A stretch of DNA of 64,000 nucleotides from an uncultured Mycoplasma sp. (GTDB lineage Bacteria > Bacillota_I > Bacilli_A > Mycoplasmatales > Metamycoplasmataceae). The notes under the pieces are model-generated. The model made no database searches, was not told the DNA's origin, and was given only the letters and a program-made list of their open reading frames with translations. Each line of letters begins with the position of its first letter. The stretch's first letter is position 1. Shown piece after piece: positions 35,556 to 47,000 of the stretch. Made by a program: the position numbers and the translations under genes. The DNA is taken from contig CAMRBN010000004.1 in assembly GCA_947040455.1 (NCBI GenBank), positions 1 to 64,000 of the forward strand. Direction: 5' to 3'.

Positions 35556-38255
35556 TTAATTTTCATCTTTTGGTATTAAAAGATCTTGTGTTTTTGAAAT
35601 TTCTTGCTCTACTTCTTTTTCAATTTCTTCTACATCAATAATTGCAACTGAATTAATTTTTGAATTATCTTTAACTTGAATAATTTTGACACCTTTAGTT
35701 GCTCTGCTTGTTTCATTAATTTGATCAAGTGTTGTTCTGATGGCAATACCTTTATTGGTAACAACCATAACATCTTCATTACCTTTAACTAAACCTACAT
35801 AAATAAGCGCTCCTGATTTATCAACATTAATTGATTTAACACCTTTGGCACCTCTTTTGGTTTGTCTGTAATCTTCCAATGGTGTTTTTTTAGCAAAACC
35901 AGATGCTCCAATAGAAAGCACAATCACACCTTCAGTAGTATTGGAAGCTCCGATAACTTTGCTTTTATCATCATCAAATTTCATTCCAATAACACCAGTC
36001 GCTGTTCTAGACATCGATCTTACTTGATCTACTTGGAATCTTACTACTTTACCATTATTTGAACCAATGATGATTTCTCCATCTTCAGTAACTTTCATAG
36101 CTTTGATAAGTTTGTCGTCTTCTTTCATTTTAAGTGCTATTTTACCATTTTTATTAATTCTTCCATATTGAGAAATAGGTGTTTTTTTAACAATTCCATT
36201 TTCAGTAATAGTCATTAAGTATTCATCATCATTATATGAATTAGTTGTTAACATAGAAACAATCTTTTCATCTTTTTGGATTTGAATAATGTTTTGGAAC
36301 GGTAATCCTTTTGCTTGTTTAGAAAGTTCCGGAATTTGGTGAGCTCTTAATCTATAAACTCTTCCATATGAAGTGAATATCAATAAATCAGTGTGTGTTG
36401 TTGTTGATATAATCTTGCTAACATCATCATCTGAATAAGTTGTTTGAGTTGAAGAACCGACTCCACCTCTATTTTGCACCTTATATTCAATTAAAGGTAT
36501 TCTTTTTACATAACCTCTTGCAGACATCGAAATCAAAATATTTTTTTCAGGAATTAAATCTTCATCTTGAATATCTCCTATATTATTAACATCAATTTCA
36601 GTTCTTCTGGCATCAGAATATTTCGATTTAATTTCTTCAAGTTCATCAACAATTAAATCAATGGTTTTTTCTTTTGAACCTAGAATTTCAGTGTAATAAT
36701 TTATTTGTTCAACTAATGAAGCTAACTCTTCAACCATTTTTTCAATAGCCAATCCAGTTAATCTACCTAAACGCATTTCAGTAATCGCTTTTGCTTGTTT
36801 ATCAGATAAATCATATTTCACAATTAATGAAGCTTGTGCTTCAATATCTGTTTTAGATTTTTTAATAATTGCAATCATATCATCAATGTTTTCGATAGCA
36901 ATTTTTAAACCTTCTAAAATATGAGCTCTTGCTTGTGCTTTGTCTAATTCAAATTGCGTTCTTCTAGTAATAACTTCTACTTGGTGTTTTAAATAAACTT
37001 CTAAAGCTAATTTTAAATTTAATATTTTAGGTTCTCCATCAACCAAAGCAATCATGTTTACACTATAATTTGTTTGTAAATTTGTCATTTTAAATAATTG
37101 ATTCAATAAAACTTCTGGAACAATATTTCTTTTTAATTCAATTACAACTCTAATCCCTTTTCTAGAAGTTTCATCTCTTAAATCAGTAATTCCATCAATT
37201 TTTCTATCTTTTACCAATTGAGCAATTTTTTCTATCATTGCTGGCTTTTTAACATCAAAAGGAATTTCTGTAACAACAATTCTAGCTTTACCATTTTTCA
37301 AAACTTCAATATGTGTTTTAGAACGTGTAGTTATCGAACCTCTACCAGTTGTATAGGCATCAATAATTCCTCTTTTACCTAAAATTGTTGCTCCTGTAGG
37401 AAAATCTGGTCCTTGAATAAATTCCATTAATTCATCAATTGTAATATCTGAGTTTCTAGCAAGAGCGATGACTCCATCAATAACTTCTCGCAAGTTGTGA
37501 GGTGGGATGGTTGTTGCCATACCAACAGCAATACCAACTGATCCAGAAACTAATAAATTAGGAAATCTAGATGGTAAAACAATTGGTTCAAGTTCTGAAC
37601 CATCATAATTAGGCATAAAATTAACTGTTTCTTTTTTAATTCCATCAATCATTTCTGAAGCAATTTTGGACATTCTAGCTTCAGTATACCTCATGGCAGC
37701 TGCTGAATCGCCATCAATAGATCCAAAGTTACCATGACCATCAATCAAAGGGTATCTCAAAGAAAATTCTTGAGCCATTCTTACCATTGATTCATAAATA
37801 GCTGTATCACCATGAGGGTGATATTTACCAAGTACATCTCCAACAATACGAGCAGATTTCTTATATTGCGAGCTAGAAGTTAAACCTAATTCTGACATTG
37901 AAAACAAAATTCTACGGTGAACTGGTTTTAATCCATCTCTTGCATCCGGTAAAGCTCTAGAAACAATAACTGACATTGCATACTCAAGAAATGAATTTTT
38001 CATCTCTGTAGAAACCAATATTGGCGACAAAGAAGAAGTTTCTTCTGAAATTAATTGTGATTTAACTTGATATTCTTCTTTATCTTGTGGAGCATCTGAT
38101 TCTTCTTCATCAATTTGAATTTTAACTATTTCATTATTATCTAAAAAAACTACTTTTAAATCATCGTCTTCTACTAAATATTGATCATCATCTTCTGATT
38201 CTTCATCAAGAACTTTATCTAATTTATCGTCGTCTTCATCATTAAACATCAACAT
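35556..38255 (-). CDS. gyrA: DNA gyrase subunit A with acidic N-terminal extension
   Basis: An 899-residue breakage-reunion subunit of gyrase. The core starts around residue 85 ([18 protein letters not shown]); the active Tyr is Y190 in [23 protein letters not shown] and [13 protein letters not shown] are GyrA- not ParC-type. The C-terminal domain has six beta-pinwheel blades with GyrA box QNRGGVG (Q594), a variant of QRRGGKG. In the quinolone region the positions equal to E. coli S83 and D87 are T151 and E155. The first 61 residues hold 27 Asp/Glu and have no counterpart in ordinary GyrA. Start ATG follows AAAGGA. The gene lies 23 kb from gyrB and on the other strand. Confidence 0.93.
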   Translation of the reverse strand: MLMFNDEDDDKLDKVLDEESEDDDQYLVEDDDLKVVFLDNNEIVKIQIDEEESDAPQDKEEYQVKSQLISEETSSLSPILVSTEMKNSFLEYAMSVIVSRALPDARDGLKPVHRRILFSMSELGLTSSSQYKKSARIVGDVLGKYHPHGDTAIYESMVRMAQEFSLRYPLIDGHGNFGSIDGDSAAAMRYTEARMSKIASEMIDGIKKETVNFMPNYDGSELEPIVLPSRFPNLLVSGSVGIAVGMATTIPPHNLREVIDGVIALARNSDITIDELMEFIQGPDFPTGATILGKRGIIDAYTTGRGSITTRSKTHIEVLKNGKARIVVTEIPFDVKKPAMIEKIAQLVKDRKIDGITDLRDETSRKGIRVVIELKRNIVPEVLLNQLFKMTNLQTNYSVNMIALVDGEPKILNLKLALEVYLKHQVEVITRRTQFELDKAQARAHILEGLKIAIENIDDMIAIIKKSKTDIEAQASLIVKYDLSDKQAKAITEMRLGRLTGLAIEKMVEELASLVEQINYYTEILGSKEKTIDLIVDELEEIKSKYSDARRTEIDVNNIGDIQDEDLIPEKNILISMSARGYVKRIPLIEYKVQNRGGVGSSTQTTYSDDDVSKIISTTTHTDLLIFTSYGRVYRLRAHQIPELSKQAKGLPFQNIIQIQKDEKIVSMLTTNSYNDDEYLMTITENGIVKKTPISQYGRINKNGKIALKMKEDDKLIKAMKVTEDGEIIIGSNNGKVVRFQVDQVRSMSRTATGVIGMKFDDDKSKVIGASNTTEGVIVLSIGASGFAKKTPLEDYRQTKRGAKGVKSINVDKSGALIYVGLVKGNEDVMVVTNKGIAIRTTLDQINETSRATKGVKIIQVKDNSKINSVAIIDVEEIEKEVEQEISKTQDLLIPKDEN

Positions 38256-38380
38256 AATTTTCCTTTACTTATAAAATTTCTTTTTAGAAATACATTTATT
38301 TATATAAAATTATAGCACTTAACAGCAAAAATACCCATATTTAAATTAGGTATATAATCAAAATTATCTTAAATATTATC

Positions 38381-38995
38381 TTAATTATTATTGAATTTTG
38401 CTTCAATGAAATTGATATTTTTGCCTCTTTCATGTCACTTAATCTCATATCCAGTAGGAATATTATCTTTTATTTTGTTTGATGAGTATAAATCCGTAGT
38501 TTTAAAAACAATATTTGCCCCATATTCTTCTAATGATTCCAAAGAATATTCATATAAAGAATCATTATCTGTTTTAATCAGTAAAACACCGTCTGGAGTC
38601 AAAAGATTTTTATAAATATCTAGAAATGTTTTATAGGTTAATCTTCTTTTATAGTGTCTTTTTTTAGGTCATGGATCACTAAAAGTTAATCATATAGTTG
38701 AAACTTTTCCTTCAAATGCTTCACTCAACTTAATAACATCTTGGCACACAATTTTTAAATTACCAATTTTATTGTTATCAATTGCTTTAAGCACTTTTAA
38801 AATCACGGTAGGAAATTTTTCTATTCCAATAAAGTCTTTGTGTGGCTCATTAATGGCCATTTGGGTAATCATCTCGCCTTTTCCCATTCCAACTTCTAAA
38901 ATTGTATTTTCATTTACTTTAATCGGCAACTCTTTAATAATACTTTTATGTTTTTCTAAAATGGAATTGGCTTCTGGGTTATTTCTTAATCTCAT
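38381..38995 (-). CDS. trmB: tRNA (guanine-N7-)-methyltransferase
   Basis: A 204-residue SAM-dependent enzyme making m7G46 in tRNA. Motif I is ILEVGMGKGE; FIGIEKF and the family signature TFSDPWPKKRH follow; RRLT and the C-terminal PTGYEIKWHERG complete the pattern. Length as expected. There is no ribosome site; TATTAT sits exactly six bases upstream of the ATG, so the mRNA is probably leaderless. It is divergent from the DUF402 gene. Confidence 0.94.
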
Positions 38996-39001
38996 ATTTA
39001 T

Positions 39002-39007
39002 ATAATA
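39002..39007 (-). promoter_or_regulatory. -10 element for leaderless trmB mRNA
   Basis: Reading on the minus strand, TATTAT, six bases, then the trmB ATG. With the usual -10 to start spacing, transcription begins at the A of the ATG. No ribosome site is present. Confidence 0.5.
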
Positions 39008-39044
39008 CTAAAAAGATTTAAAAAACCTTTATAATTGATTTGAT

Positions 39045-39605
39045 ATGAACACAATAGATATAAATAAAGAATTTATCAATATTCAAGCATATAAACATAA
39101 TGGTGATTTATATCGTCAATGAAATGGAGTCAGAATTGTTGGTTCTTCAAAAGATTATGTGTTGGTTTTATTAAATAAAACAAAAGTTCAAGAATTAAAA
39201 AATCAAAAATGAGTTATTTCTGAACCAATCCTTTGATTTTTTTCAACTAATAATTTTTTTAATGTCACTTTAACAATTAAAAATGACGGGTTTTATTATT
39301 ATGCAAATTTAAGCTCACCCTTTTTCTTTGAAGAAAATACTATCAAATATATTGATTATGATTATGATATTAAAAAATATCCTGGCAAGAAATTTTCAAT
39401 AGTTGATCACAATGACTTTATAGAAAATAAAGATTGATATGATCAAAAAACTAAGGAAGTGATTTATTTGAACTTAGTTGAGTTGGCGGAAATGTGCATC
39501 AAAAAAGAAGGAATCTTTAACGAAATAACAATTAAAGAAATAATAAAAAAATTAATCTTTAAAAGATTAATTGATAAAAAACATTTTGATTTTTTGTTTA
39601 GTTAA
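39045..39605 (+). CDS. DUF402 protein, nucleoside di/triphosphatase-like
   Basis: A 186-residue protein of the DUF402 (YgaC/Ntdp) family, whose studied members hydrolyse nucleoside tri- and diphosphates. Recognisable segments: NIQAYKHNGDLYRQW at the start, then EPILWFFSTNNFFNV, GFYYYANLSSPF, KYIDYDYDIK and the metal-region acidic DHNDFIENKDWYD. Three or more TGA codons are Trp. TATAAT at 39030-39035 lies 9 bases before the ATG, giving an almost leaderless transcript. It is divergent from trmB and followed by two minus-strand tRNA genes. Confidence 0.85.
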
Positions 39606-39632
39606 AAACTAGGTAATTCTTTACAAATTATA

Positions 39633-39709
39633 TGGCGCGCCCGGAAGGACTTGAACCCTCAACCTCTTGGGCCGTAACCAAGCACTCTATCCAATTGAGC
39701 TACGAGCGC
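39633..39709 (-). tRNA. tRNA-Arg (anticodon ACG)
   Basis: A 77-nt cloverleaf on the minus strand: acceptor GCGCTCG/CGGGCGC with one T-G pair, D-arm GCTC..GAGT, anticodon stem CTTGG/CCAAG around TTACGGC (anticodon ACG), T-arm GAGGG-TTCAAGT-CCTTC, and encoded GCCA end. ACG reads CGN codons after deamination. Confidence 0.95.
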
Positions 39710-39716
39710 ATAAAAA

Positions 39717-39790
39717 TGGAGGCACCAACGAGATTCGAACTCGTAATCAGGGTGTTGCAGACCCATGCCTTGCCGTTTGGCTATGGTGCC
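39717..39790 (-). tRNA. tRNA-Cys (anticodon GCA)
   Basis: A 74-nt cloverleaf on the minus strand: acceptor GGCACCA/TGGTGCC, D-arm GCC..GGC, anticodon loop CTGCAAC (GCA), T-loop TTCGAAT in ACGAG/CTCGT, encoded TCCA end. It lies 7 bases upstream of tRNA-Arg, in one transcript. Confidence 0.95.
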
Positions 39791-39829
39791 ATTTAAAACA
39801 TGTATTAATTATATATTAAATTCATGAAA

Positions 39830-40690
39830 TTATTTTTTTTCAGTATTTTCAGAAAAGTGTCCATCTAAAATTTTTGCTAAACCACCTTTTTTATAACTAG
39901 GGCCAGTGTGTGTTGCAACATTTAATAAGTGTTTTGAAGAATTCTTCATAGCAATCAAAGCTCCTAAGTAATCAAGTGTAGAAGTGTCATTCATAGAATC
40001 TCCAATATGGACACTGTTATTTGGTTTAACATTTAATATTTTAGCAAGATAAAGAGCTGCTAATCCCTTTGTTGCTTTTATATCAGTAATTTCAATTATT
40101 CAATCATCTGCAGAAGTTTTAATACTTAATGATGGAAAATCATCTTTTAATTTTAAAAATATTTTAAATAACTTTCTTTTACGACAACCAGCCAAAACTA
40201 ATTTGTTATATTTTTCAGTTTCATCAAAATCTTTAATTTTAAAATAATGTTTCCTACTTAATCAAATTAATGGTTTTAAATACCAGACATTGGAGTAAAG
40301 TTTGTATTTAGAATCAGGGATAATAATCACTCTATATTGACGAGCGATTCTCTTAATCAAAGAAATTAAGCTTGAATCAATGAATATTTGTTGTAAAATT
40401 TCATTTTTATTATTGGCAATAATTGAACCATTTTGACAAATGGCATATTCAATATCAAGAGATTTCATTAATCCTTTAACTTTACTGCCAAAACTTCTTC
40501 CAGTAGAAATAACTACAGGAGTTATTTTATTAATCTCTTTGATTTTTTTGGCATTTGTTTCAGAGATTGTGTGGCGCTTTCCATCAAGTGCTGTTCCATC
40601 AAGATCAATAAAAAAACATTCAACATCAAAATCTTTGATTTGATTGTTAAAATTTTTATTTATTGATATTTTGATATTTCCTCATTTCAT
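39830..40690 (-). CDS. HAD-superfamily Cof-type sugar phosphatase
   Basis: A 286-residue HAD hydrolase of the Cof/YidA group that dephosphorylates sugar phosphates or FMN-like compounds. Motif I is FIDLDGTALDG with two Asp, motif II VVISTGRS, motif III around NKLVLAGC and motif IV HIGDSMNDTSTL. The type IIB cap covers the middle. Its ATG lies inside the 3' end of the thioredoxin gene, giving a 31-base overlap in a different frame, with no strong ribosome site, so reinitiation is likely. About 30 residues precede motif I, rather long for the family; a later start cannot be excluded. Confidence 0.87.
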
Positions 40691-40974
40691 TCTTCATAAG
40701 CTAAAAAGCCAACATTTTCAAACATCATCTGTCCATTTTTATACAACTTAGTTGTTGGTGTAGCAGAAATTTTAAAATGTTCTAAGACATCTCCGCCTTG
40801 TTCAACATCAAATGTTACCAAAGTGATTTTTTTATCATTTGATATGTCTTCTAATATCGGCATTTGCATAATGCAAGGACCACAAGTTTCTGAATGAAAA
40901 TTTAATAAAACAATCATATTTTCAATTTTTAAAATATTTAAAATTTCTTCCTTATTTTTAGCAACGTGTATCAT
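40660..40974 (-). CDS. Thioredoxin-like protein
   Basis: A 104-residue thioredoxin-fold protein with active site CGPC (C31-C34), here preceded by Thr instead of the usual Trp (ETCGPC). The cis-Pro segment SATPTTKLYKNG matches thioredoxin. It should reduce cytosolic disulfides, with a thioredoxin reductase encoded elsewhere. Start ATG follows GGAGAG. The 3' end overlaps the HAD phosphatase gene by 31 bases. Confidence 0.9.
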
Positions 40975-41026
40975 ATAATTCTCTCCATTTTTTGTTTAAT
41001 TTATATAATTTAATTTTACCATTAAT

Positions 41027-42454
41027 TTAATATGATTTAGCATAAATAACAAATCTATTTGTATTATTACCGGTAAAAATACAAATTCCATTTTTGGGCA
41101 TTTCCATTTCTAAAGGTATACATCTCGCGGTCGCTGTTGTTTCTTCTTTTATCTTCAACTCAAACTCATCATTATCAATTATTGGTACTAAAGCAAATTG
41201 ATTTTTTTTGATACATTCTTTTAATTCATCATATGACTTAACAACTACAATATTTTCTTGTAAACGTTTTTCAGCATTAGATAATAAGTTTTGTTGGATT
41301 GATTCCATTAATTCATCTACAAAGTCTTTAATTTTTGATAAATTAACATTCACTTTTTCCAAAGTATCTCTTCTAACAATAATTACCTCATCATTAAGAA
41401 CTTCTCTAGGACCAACTTCAATTCTCACAGGAACACCCTCTATTTCTGATTGAGAAGCTTTAAATCCACCACTTTTTTTTGACTTATCAACTCTAACAGA
41501 ATAAAATTTACTTAATTTTTTTGATATCTCACCAGAAACAACACTTACCTTTGATTCTTTATCAGCCATTATTTCAATTATATCTATTTGAATAGGAGCT
41601 ATTTTAGGTGGGATAATGATTCCTCTATTATCACCATGAGTCATAATAATGGCACCTATTAATCTCGTTGAAATTCCTCATGATGTTTGATAGACAAATT
41701 CTGATTTGTTTTCGTTTGATTTATAAGATATATCAAATATTTCTGAAAAATTTTGACCCAAAAAATGACTGGTTCCTGATTGCAATGCTTTCCCATCTTT
41801 CATCATTGCTTCTATTGTAAATGTTGATTCTGCTCCTGAAAATTTTTCTAACTCTGTTTTCATCCCGGTAATTACTGGAATAGCCAAATAATCTTTTAAA
41901 AATAATTTATATATTTCAAGCATTTTCATAGTCATATCTTCTGCTTCTTGTTTTTTTACATGACACGTATGTCCTTCTTGTCATAAAAATTCTGAATTTC
42001 TTAAAAAAGGATTAGTGGTTTTTTCTCACCTCAAAACATTTGATCATTGATTATATGCAAGAGGTAAATCATTATAAGAATTTATTTCACTCTTAAAAAA
42101 TTCAGCAAATAAAACTTCTGAAGTAGGTCTAATGTAAAGTTCTTCTGATAAATTTTTATTACCCACTTTGGTTATTGTTGCTAACTCAGGAGCAAATCCA
42201 TTAACGTGATTTTTCTCTTTTGCAATTAAATGAGCTGGAATCAACATAGGTAAATAAACGTTTTTAACACCTTGTTTTTTAATTATTTTATTAAAATTAA
42301 TTTGAATATTTTCTCAAATACCATAAGAATTTGGTTTAAATATAATGGTTCCTTTTACAGGACCATACTCAATTAAATTACCATTAGTAACAACATCGAT
42401 ATATCATTTTGAGAAATTTTCTTCTATTGGGGTTATTTGTTTTATTGACTTCAT
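41027..42454 (-). CDS. proS: Prolyl-tRNA synthetase
   Basis: A 475-residue class II synthetase charging tRNA-Pro. It is the shorter archaeal/eukaryotic-like form without the editing insertion: motif 2 includes [23 protein letters not shown], motif 1 lies near VYLPMLIP, and motif 3 around MTHGDNRGIIIPPKIAP. An anticodon-binding domain follows, then a C-terminal zinc-type domain ending in YAKSY, as in Mollicute ProS. No ribosome site is present; TATAAT lies exactly six bases before the ATG, so the mRNA is probably leaderless. Confidence 0.94.
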
Positions 42455-42460
42455 GCTTTA

Positions 42461-42466
42461 ATTATA
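42461..42466 (-). promoter_or_regulatory. -10 element for leaderless proS mRNA
   Basis: On the minus strand TATAAT, then TAAAGC, then the proS ATG. The start of transcription should coincide with the start codon. Confidence 0.55.
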
Positions 42467-42486
42467 TAGTTTTTAAAAAATTGAAT

Positions 42487-42509
42487 AAAAAAAACATCCC
42501 AAAAGGATG
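42487..42509 (-). terminator. Terminator of the tRNA-Tyr/tRNA-Gln transcript
   Basis: A 5-bp stem (CATCC / GGATG) followed on the minus strand by eight T, directly after the tRNA-Gln 3' end. It separates the tRNA genes from proS. Confidence 0.7.
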
Positions 42510-42512
42510 ATA

Positions 42513-42587
42513 TGGCTGCCCCTGTAGGATTCGAACCTACGCATGCCGGCACCAAAAGCCAGTGCCTTTCCGCTTGGCTAAGGGGCA
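42513..42587 (-). tRNA. tRNA-Gln (anticodon TTG)
   Basis: A 75-nt cloverleaf on the minus strand: acceptor TGCCCCT/AGGGGCA, anticodon loop TTTTGGT (TTG), T-arm GTAGG-TTCGAAT-CCTAC, encoded GCCA. The T at position 1 is typical of bacterial tRNA-Gln. Confidence 0.93.
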
Positions 42588-42591
42588 ATAA

Positions 42592-42675
42592 TGGTGGAGG
42601 AGGAGGGATTCGAACCCCCGAATCCTAAGAAAATGGGTTACAGCCACCCGCATTTGGCCGCTTTGCTACTCCTCC
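42592..42675 (-). tRNA. tRNA-Tyr (anticodon GTA)
   Basis: An 84-nt class II tRNA on the minus strand with a long variable arm: acceptor GGAGGAG/CTCCTCC, anticodon loop CTGTAAC (GTA), T-loop TTCGAAT, encoded ACCA. It precedes tRNA-Gln by 4 bases in the same transcript. Confidence 0.94.
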
Positions 42676-42748
42676 GAGTTTTACATTTATTTTATTTTTA
42701 AATGCTTAAATATTATAATGGAAAAATAAAAATTAATTTAGATAAACT

Positions 42749-43345
42749 TTAATTATTATTAATTTTGATTGCTGTAAGTGCTTTATATCCAAATTCAGTT
42801 GGAACTTTTCTACCAAATGATTCTATTTCAACAATAGCTAATTGATTTTCAACATCTGTTTCAATAACTTTACCTTTTTCACCAGTAAAAGAACCATTAA
42901 CCACTTCAACAATAGATCCAATTTCAAATGGATTTTGATATTTTAAGTCTTGGAATTCTTTATTTTTCAAAGTTTCCATATCTCTTGATTTTTGAATTTG
43001 TCTTTCACTTATTGGAGTAGGTTTAGTTCCTTTACCTGAAGAACCAACTAATCCCGTAACATTTTCAGTATTTCTCACCAAAAACCAAGCTTCATCTGTC
43101 ATAACAGTTTTAATAAAAATATAACCTTTGTAAATGTTTTCCATTTTTACTTTGTAATCTTTACCTTTTGATTTTTTAAGTAATTCAACATTAGTAATTA
43201 TTGGTTGTTGAAATATTTTAAATTCTTCAAAAAAAAGGTCCATTCCTTCTGCAGATATTTTATTTTTTAAATTTTCAATTACATGTTCTTCTTTTTTAGA
43301 AACCGTTGAAATCATGTATCATTCCATTTTTAATTTATTCTTCAT
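42749..43345 (-). CDS. nusG: Transcription termination/antitermination protein NusG
   Basis: A 198-residue RNA-polymerase-bound factor. The NGN domain begins at EWYMISTVSKKEEHVIENL and includes YKGYIFIKTVMTDEAW and VRNTENVTGLVGSSGKG; the C-terminal KOW domain starts at FEIGSIVEVVNGSFTGEKGKV. The start ATG (43345) comes one base after the secE stop (TAA-T-ATG), with GGGAG in the secE end as ribosome site. Last gene of rpmG-secE-nusG. Confidence 0.94.
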
Positions 43346-43346
43346 A

Positions 43347-43586
43347 TTATTTAGCTCCCATTACTTCTATTAATTGTGTTGCACCCAAAGACACCAAGGC
43401 AAAAAATCCTGTTAATACTAATATAAAAACAAAAATATATAAAAAATTTTTATTATGTTTTTTTTGAATTGGTCATCTAACTCTTTTTAATTCCTTTTTA
43501 AAATTTCTCATTACATAAGGTTTTGTGATTTCTGTAGGAGTATTTAATATATCTTGATTCTCATCAATATTAGTTTTATTTTCCAT
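43347..43586 (-). CDS. secE: Preprotein translocase subunit SecE
   Basis: A 79-residue single-span subunit of the SecYEG channel. The cytosolic amphipathic part has FKKELKRVRWPIQKKH and one hydrophobic helix (FLYIFVFILVLTGFFALVSL) follows. The start ATG overlaps the rpmG stop (TAATG) and AAGGAGG sits in the rpmG end. Confidence 0.93.
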
Positions 43587-43726
43587 TATTTTTCCTCCTT
43601 ATGTTGAAAATGAGCTCTACAATGATTACAAAACTTATTTATCACTATTCGATCATCATTAGATTTATTAGTGTAATAGTTTTTTATTTTACAATTTTGA
43701 CATGCTAGTGCAACTTTTTTTTTCAT
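43586..43726 (-). CDS. rpmG: 50S ribosomal protein L33
   Basis: A 46-residue zinc-ribbon L33 of the Cys-containing type: CQNC at the N-terminus and CNHC near the C-terminus, with KNYYTNKSNDD between. It opens the rpmG-secE-nusG operon. In Firmicutes sigH lies directly upstream; here a 3.2-kb helicase gene separates the two. No ribosome site is visible before its ATG. Confidence 0.92.
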   Translation of the reverse strand: MKKKVALACQNCKIKNYYTNKSNDDRIVINKFCNHCRAHFQHKEEK

Positions 43727-44063
43727 TTAAACATAATTATACATAAATAACAAAATTTATAATTAAATATGAATAAGTATAAATAAAAGGAAAATCTTTT
43801 ATTTATAAGAAATATTTGGAATACAAATAATAATCTTTTGAAGTTATATGACAAGAAATTAAAATATTTTTTATTCATAAATTATTTTGCCATTTTAAAA
43901 TTATTAATTAGTCATATTCATAATTAATTATCTATTATATAAATTAAATTAAAAATTAATTTAAAGTATTATTCATTTTTTTTAATATCTATTATAATAA
44001 TGTTGAATGTAAAATATCACATCGTGTATTTACAAATCATAATATACCAAACTTGGAGAAGAA
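43727..44063. other. Non-coding divergent region upstream of rpmG and the helicase gene
   Basis: 337 AT-rich bases without a supported gene. They must hold the rpmG operon promoter on minus and the helicase promoter on plus. A candidate -10, TATAAT, lies at 43993-43998, about 65 bases before the helicase ATG, and TTGGAGAAGAA is the helicase ribosome site. No flanking direct repeats or integration scar could be recognised by eye. Confidence 0.5.
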
Positions 44064-47000
44064 ATGAATTTTAAAATATTGCAAATTGTTAAGCACGAAA
44101 CAAACACGAAACAGAATAGCAAAAAAACTAAATTAATAGATCCAAAATATAATAAAATTCTTAATAATTTATTATCAATAAATTCTCATTCAGATAATGC
44201 AATTTTTAGTAAATTGAATTTTTTGAATAAAGATTTGACTAAAATTTTAAAACCAGAAGATCTTGTAAAAATTTATACTAAGTTTGATTTTAAAATTAAA
44301 ATTAAAAAAACATCTATGGAAAGTATTGAAAAAATTATAATGTCTGCAACTAATTCTAATGATTTACTTCAAATATTAGAAGAAATTGATTACAAGCCAA
44401 ACAATACTGAATTAAAGCAAATAAAAAAAGAATTAGAAGTTTCCAAAAAATTAATTGTTAAAAATATTGCAGAAAAAAATAATATATTTTTGACTAAATG
44501 AAAAAAATACAAAAAAACTATTAATGATTCTTTTCACCAAACAAATATTTGACCTCTTTTTGTTGGAACTTATTTTGTCAAAGGGAAAATACTTGATAAA
44601 CCAATTTATGCTCCTTTTCTTTTGAAAGAAGTAGATATTAGTATTGAAGGTAATGAAGTTTTTTTAATTGCCAAAAATAAAAGTATTATCTTAAATGAAA
44701 AAATTACTTTCTTTTTAGAAAAAGGACTGAATATTGAAACTCCGATTATTGATATTGGTATTGATAAAATTACTTTTAAAGAATTATCACTAGAACTAGA
44801 TTATTTTTTCAAAAATATTGTAGCTATGGATCACATAAATATTGAAGGTAAATTTCAAGATTTAACTATACAAAACATAAAAGAACCTGATTTAACAAAA
44901 GTAGATGGTATGCTTTTGTTTTATGCTCACCCATCAGGTAGTTCATTAAGAAAAGCAACTTTAGACTTAATTGAAAGTGGTGAAATCAATAATCTTTTGC
45001 ATATCGAAAACGAATTAACAAACTTTAATCAAAAATCAATAGAAAATTTAGTTGAAAATGATTGACCAATTGCTAGAGTTTGTCCTACAGATGCTTCTCA
45101 AGAAAAGGCAATTTTATCATCATTACAAGAACATGCAATCATTATCGGTCCACCAGGAACAGGAAAATCACAAACAATAGCTAATTTACTTACTAATATT
45201 TTGCACCAAAACAAAACAGCATTATTTATTTCACAAAAAAGAGTGGCTTTAGAAATAGTTATCGAGAGAATGGGTGGTTTGAAATATTTTATGTTACAAC
45301 TTATTGAAAATCAAAATACTTTAGGTAAGGATGAAAAATCAAATTTTTATGCAAGATTACAAAAATTTATTGATTATGCCAAAGACGAAACAACTAATAA
45401 CTTTTTATCTCCCTCATTAGAGCCATTAATAAGTCCGAAAACCAAAGAATATTGAAAAACCAAAGACTCTAATACATCAATAACTCAAGAAGAAATTGAT
45501 TTAATTTGTGAAATTAAATCAAGAATACCAAATAGTGATGAAAATAAAATAATTCAAAAAATTAAAAAAGTGTTGAAAAGTATTTCATCATTTAAGCAAA
45601 TAAATCAATATGACAATATTGAAAAAATTTTAGCTTTACAAGAAAAAGACATGAAGGAATTAGCAAAAAAATTAAATGTTGAGCCAAAAAAAGTGATGGG
45701 ACTTAACATCTACCACAAATCTTTTAAACATCTACATTTGCTAAATTTAGAATTATTAGATTTTTTATATGAGACTAAAACTGATGAGTCAATCATTCCT
45801 TTCTTAAAACGTGTAACATCTACAACTAATTTAGAATATATCTTGAAAACATATCCAAAATTTGTTGAACCATTGACTTCAACTAACACCTTTAATTCTA
45901 ATGAAGAAATGATTTTGAATAGTTTAAAAATGATTACAAAATTGAAAATTGAAAAAATTAAAAATACCAAAAAAATTGAAGATAAAAAATGATTGAGTGA
46001 TTTTTTGGGTCGTATTGAACGTGGATATACAATTCCCAATAACTTTATTACTTTGTTTAAACAAGAGTTAAAACAGATGTTTAACATAGTTGTTTCAACT
46101 CCTGAATCATTATCTAGTTTTATAGATTTTAAAAAAGATAAATTTGACTATATTATTTTTGATGAAGCTTCTCAAATATTCTTAGAAAAAGCATTGCCTT
46201 TTATTGCTTTAGGTAAAAAAATTATTGTTGCAGGAGATGATCAACAAATGCAACCATCTAATTGATTTGCACAAAGAGCATCACAAGAAGATGAAGATGA
46301 AGTAGAAAATATTGATTCGTTATTAACATATGCTATTGCTAACTCTATACCTAAATATAATTTAGAATTTAATTATCGTTCTTCTTCTGCGGCATTAACT
46401 ACTTTCTCAGCAAAACAATTTTATAATAGTGATTTAAAGACTTTAGATAAAAATGGAATAGAATCATCGAATCCAATAGAAGTCATCAATGTAGATGGTG
46501 AATTAATTGATGGAACAAACTTACAAGAAGCAAATAGAATGATTGAAGAATTAAAGAAAAATATCAAAAAATTCAAAAAAATAATTCTCTTAACTTTTAA
46601 CAAACATCAGTTAGATTTAGTTAATGAACTTTTGGCTAATACAGAACCAAAAATATATGACAAAATTATCGAAGGTGAAATAATCTTAAAAAATTTAGAA
46701 AATATTCAAGGTGATGAAGCTGATTTAGTTATTGTTTCTATCGGTTATACAAAAGAATCTAATTTAGCTTCTACATATGTTGGTAGAACTGGTGGAAAGA
46801 ACGCTTTAAACGTTGCCATTACTAGAGCCAAAAGCAAGATAATTATTTTAAAATCACTTTCATCAAAAGACGTAAAAATCAGCAATACCGATAATATTGA
46901 TTTAACTATTTTCAAGAATTGAATTCAATTCTTAGAATTATCTGATGAAAAACAAAAAGAATATGCAATTCAAGAAATCAAAAAAACTTCTGCAATAAAA

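Noticed and set aside
35862..36062. Plus-strand ORF inside gyrA
   Set aside because: Antisense shadow of the GyrA C-terminal domain.
35556..38255. parC (topoisomerase IV A)
   Set aside because: [27 protein letters not shown] and a GyrA-box-like QNRGGVG mark it as GyrA.
42455..42512. T-box leader of proS
   Set aside because: The promoter hexamer directly abuts the start codon and the hairpin nearby is the tRNA terminator.
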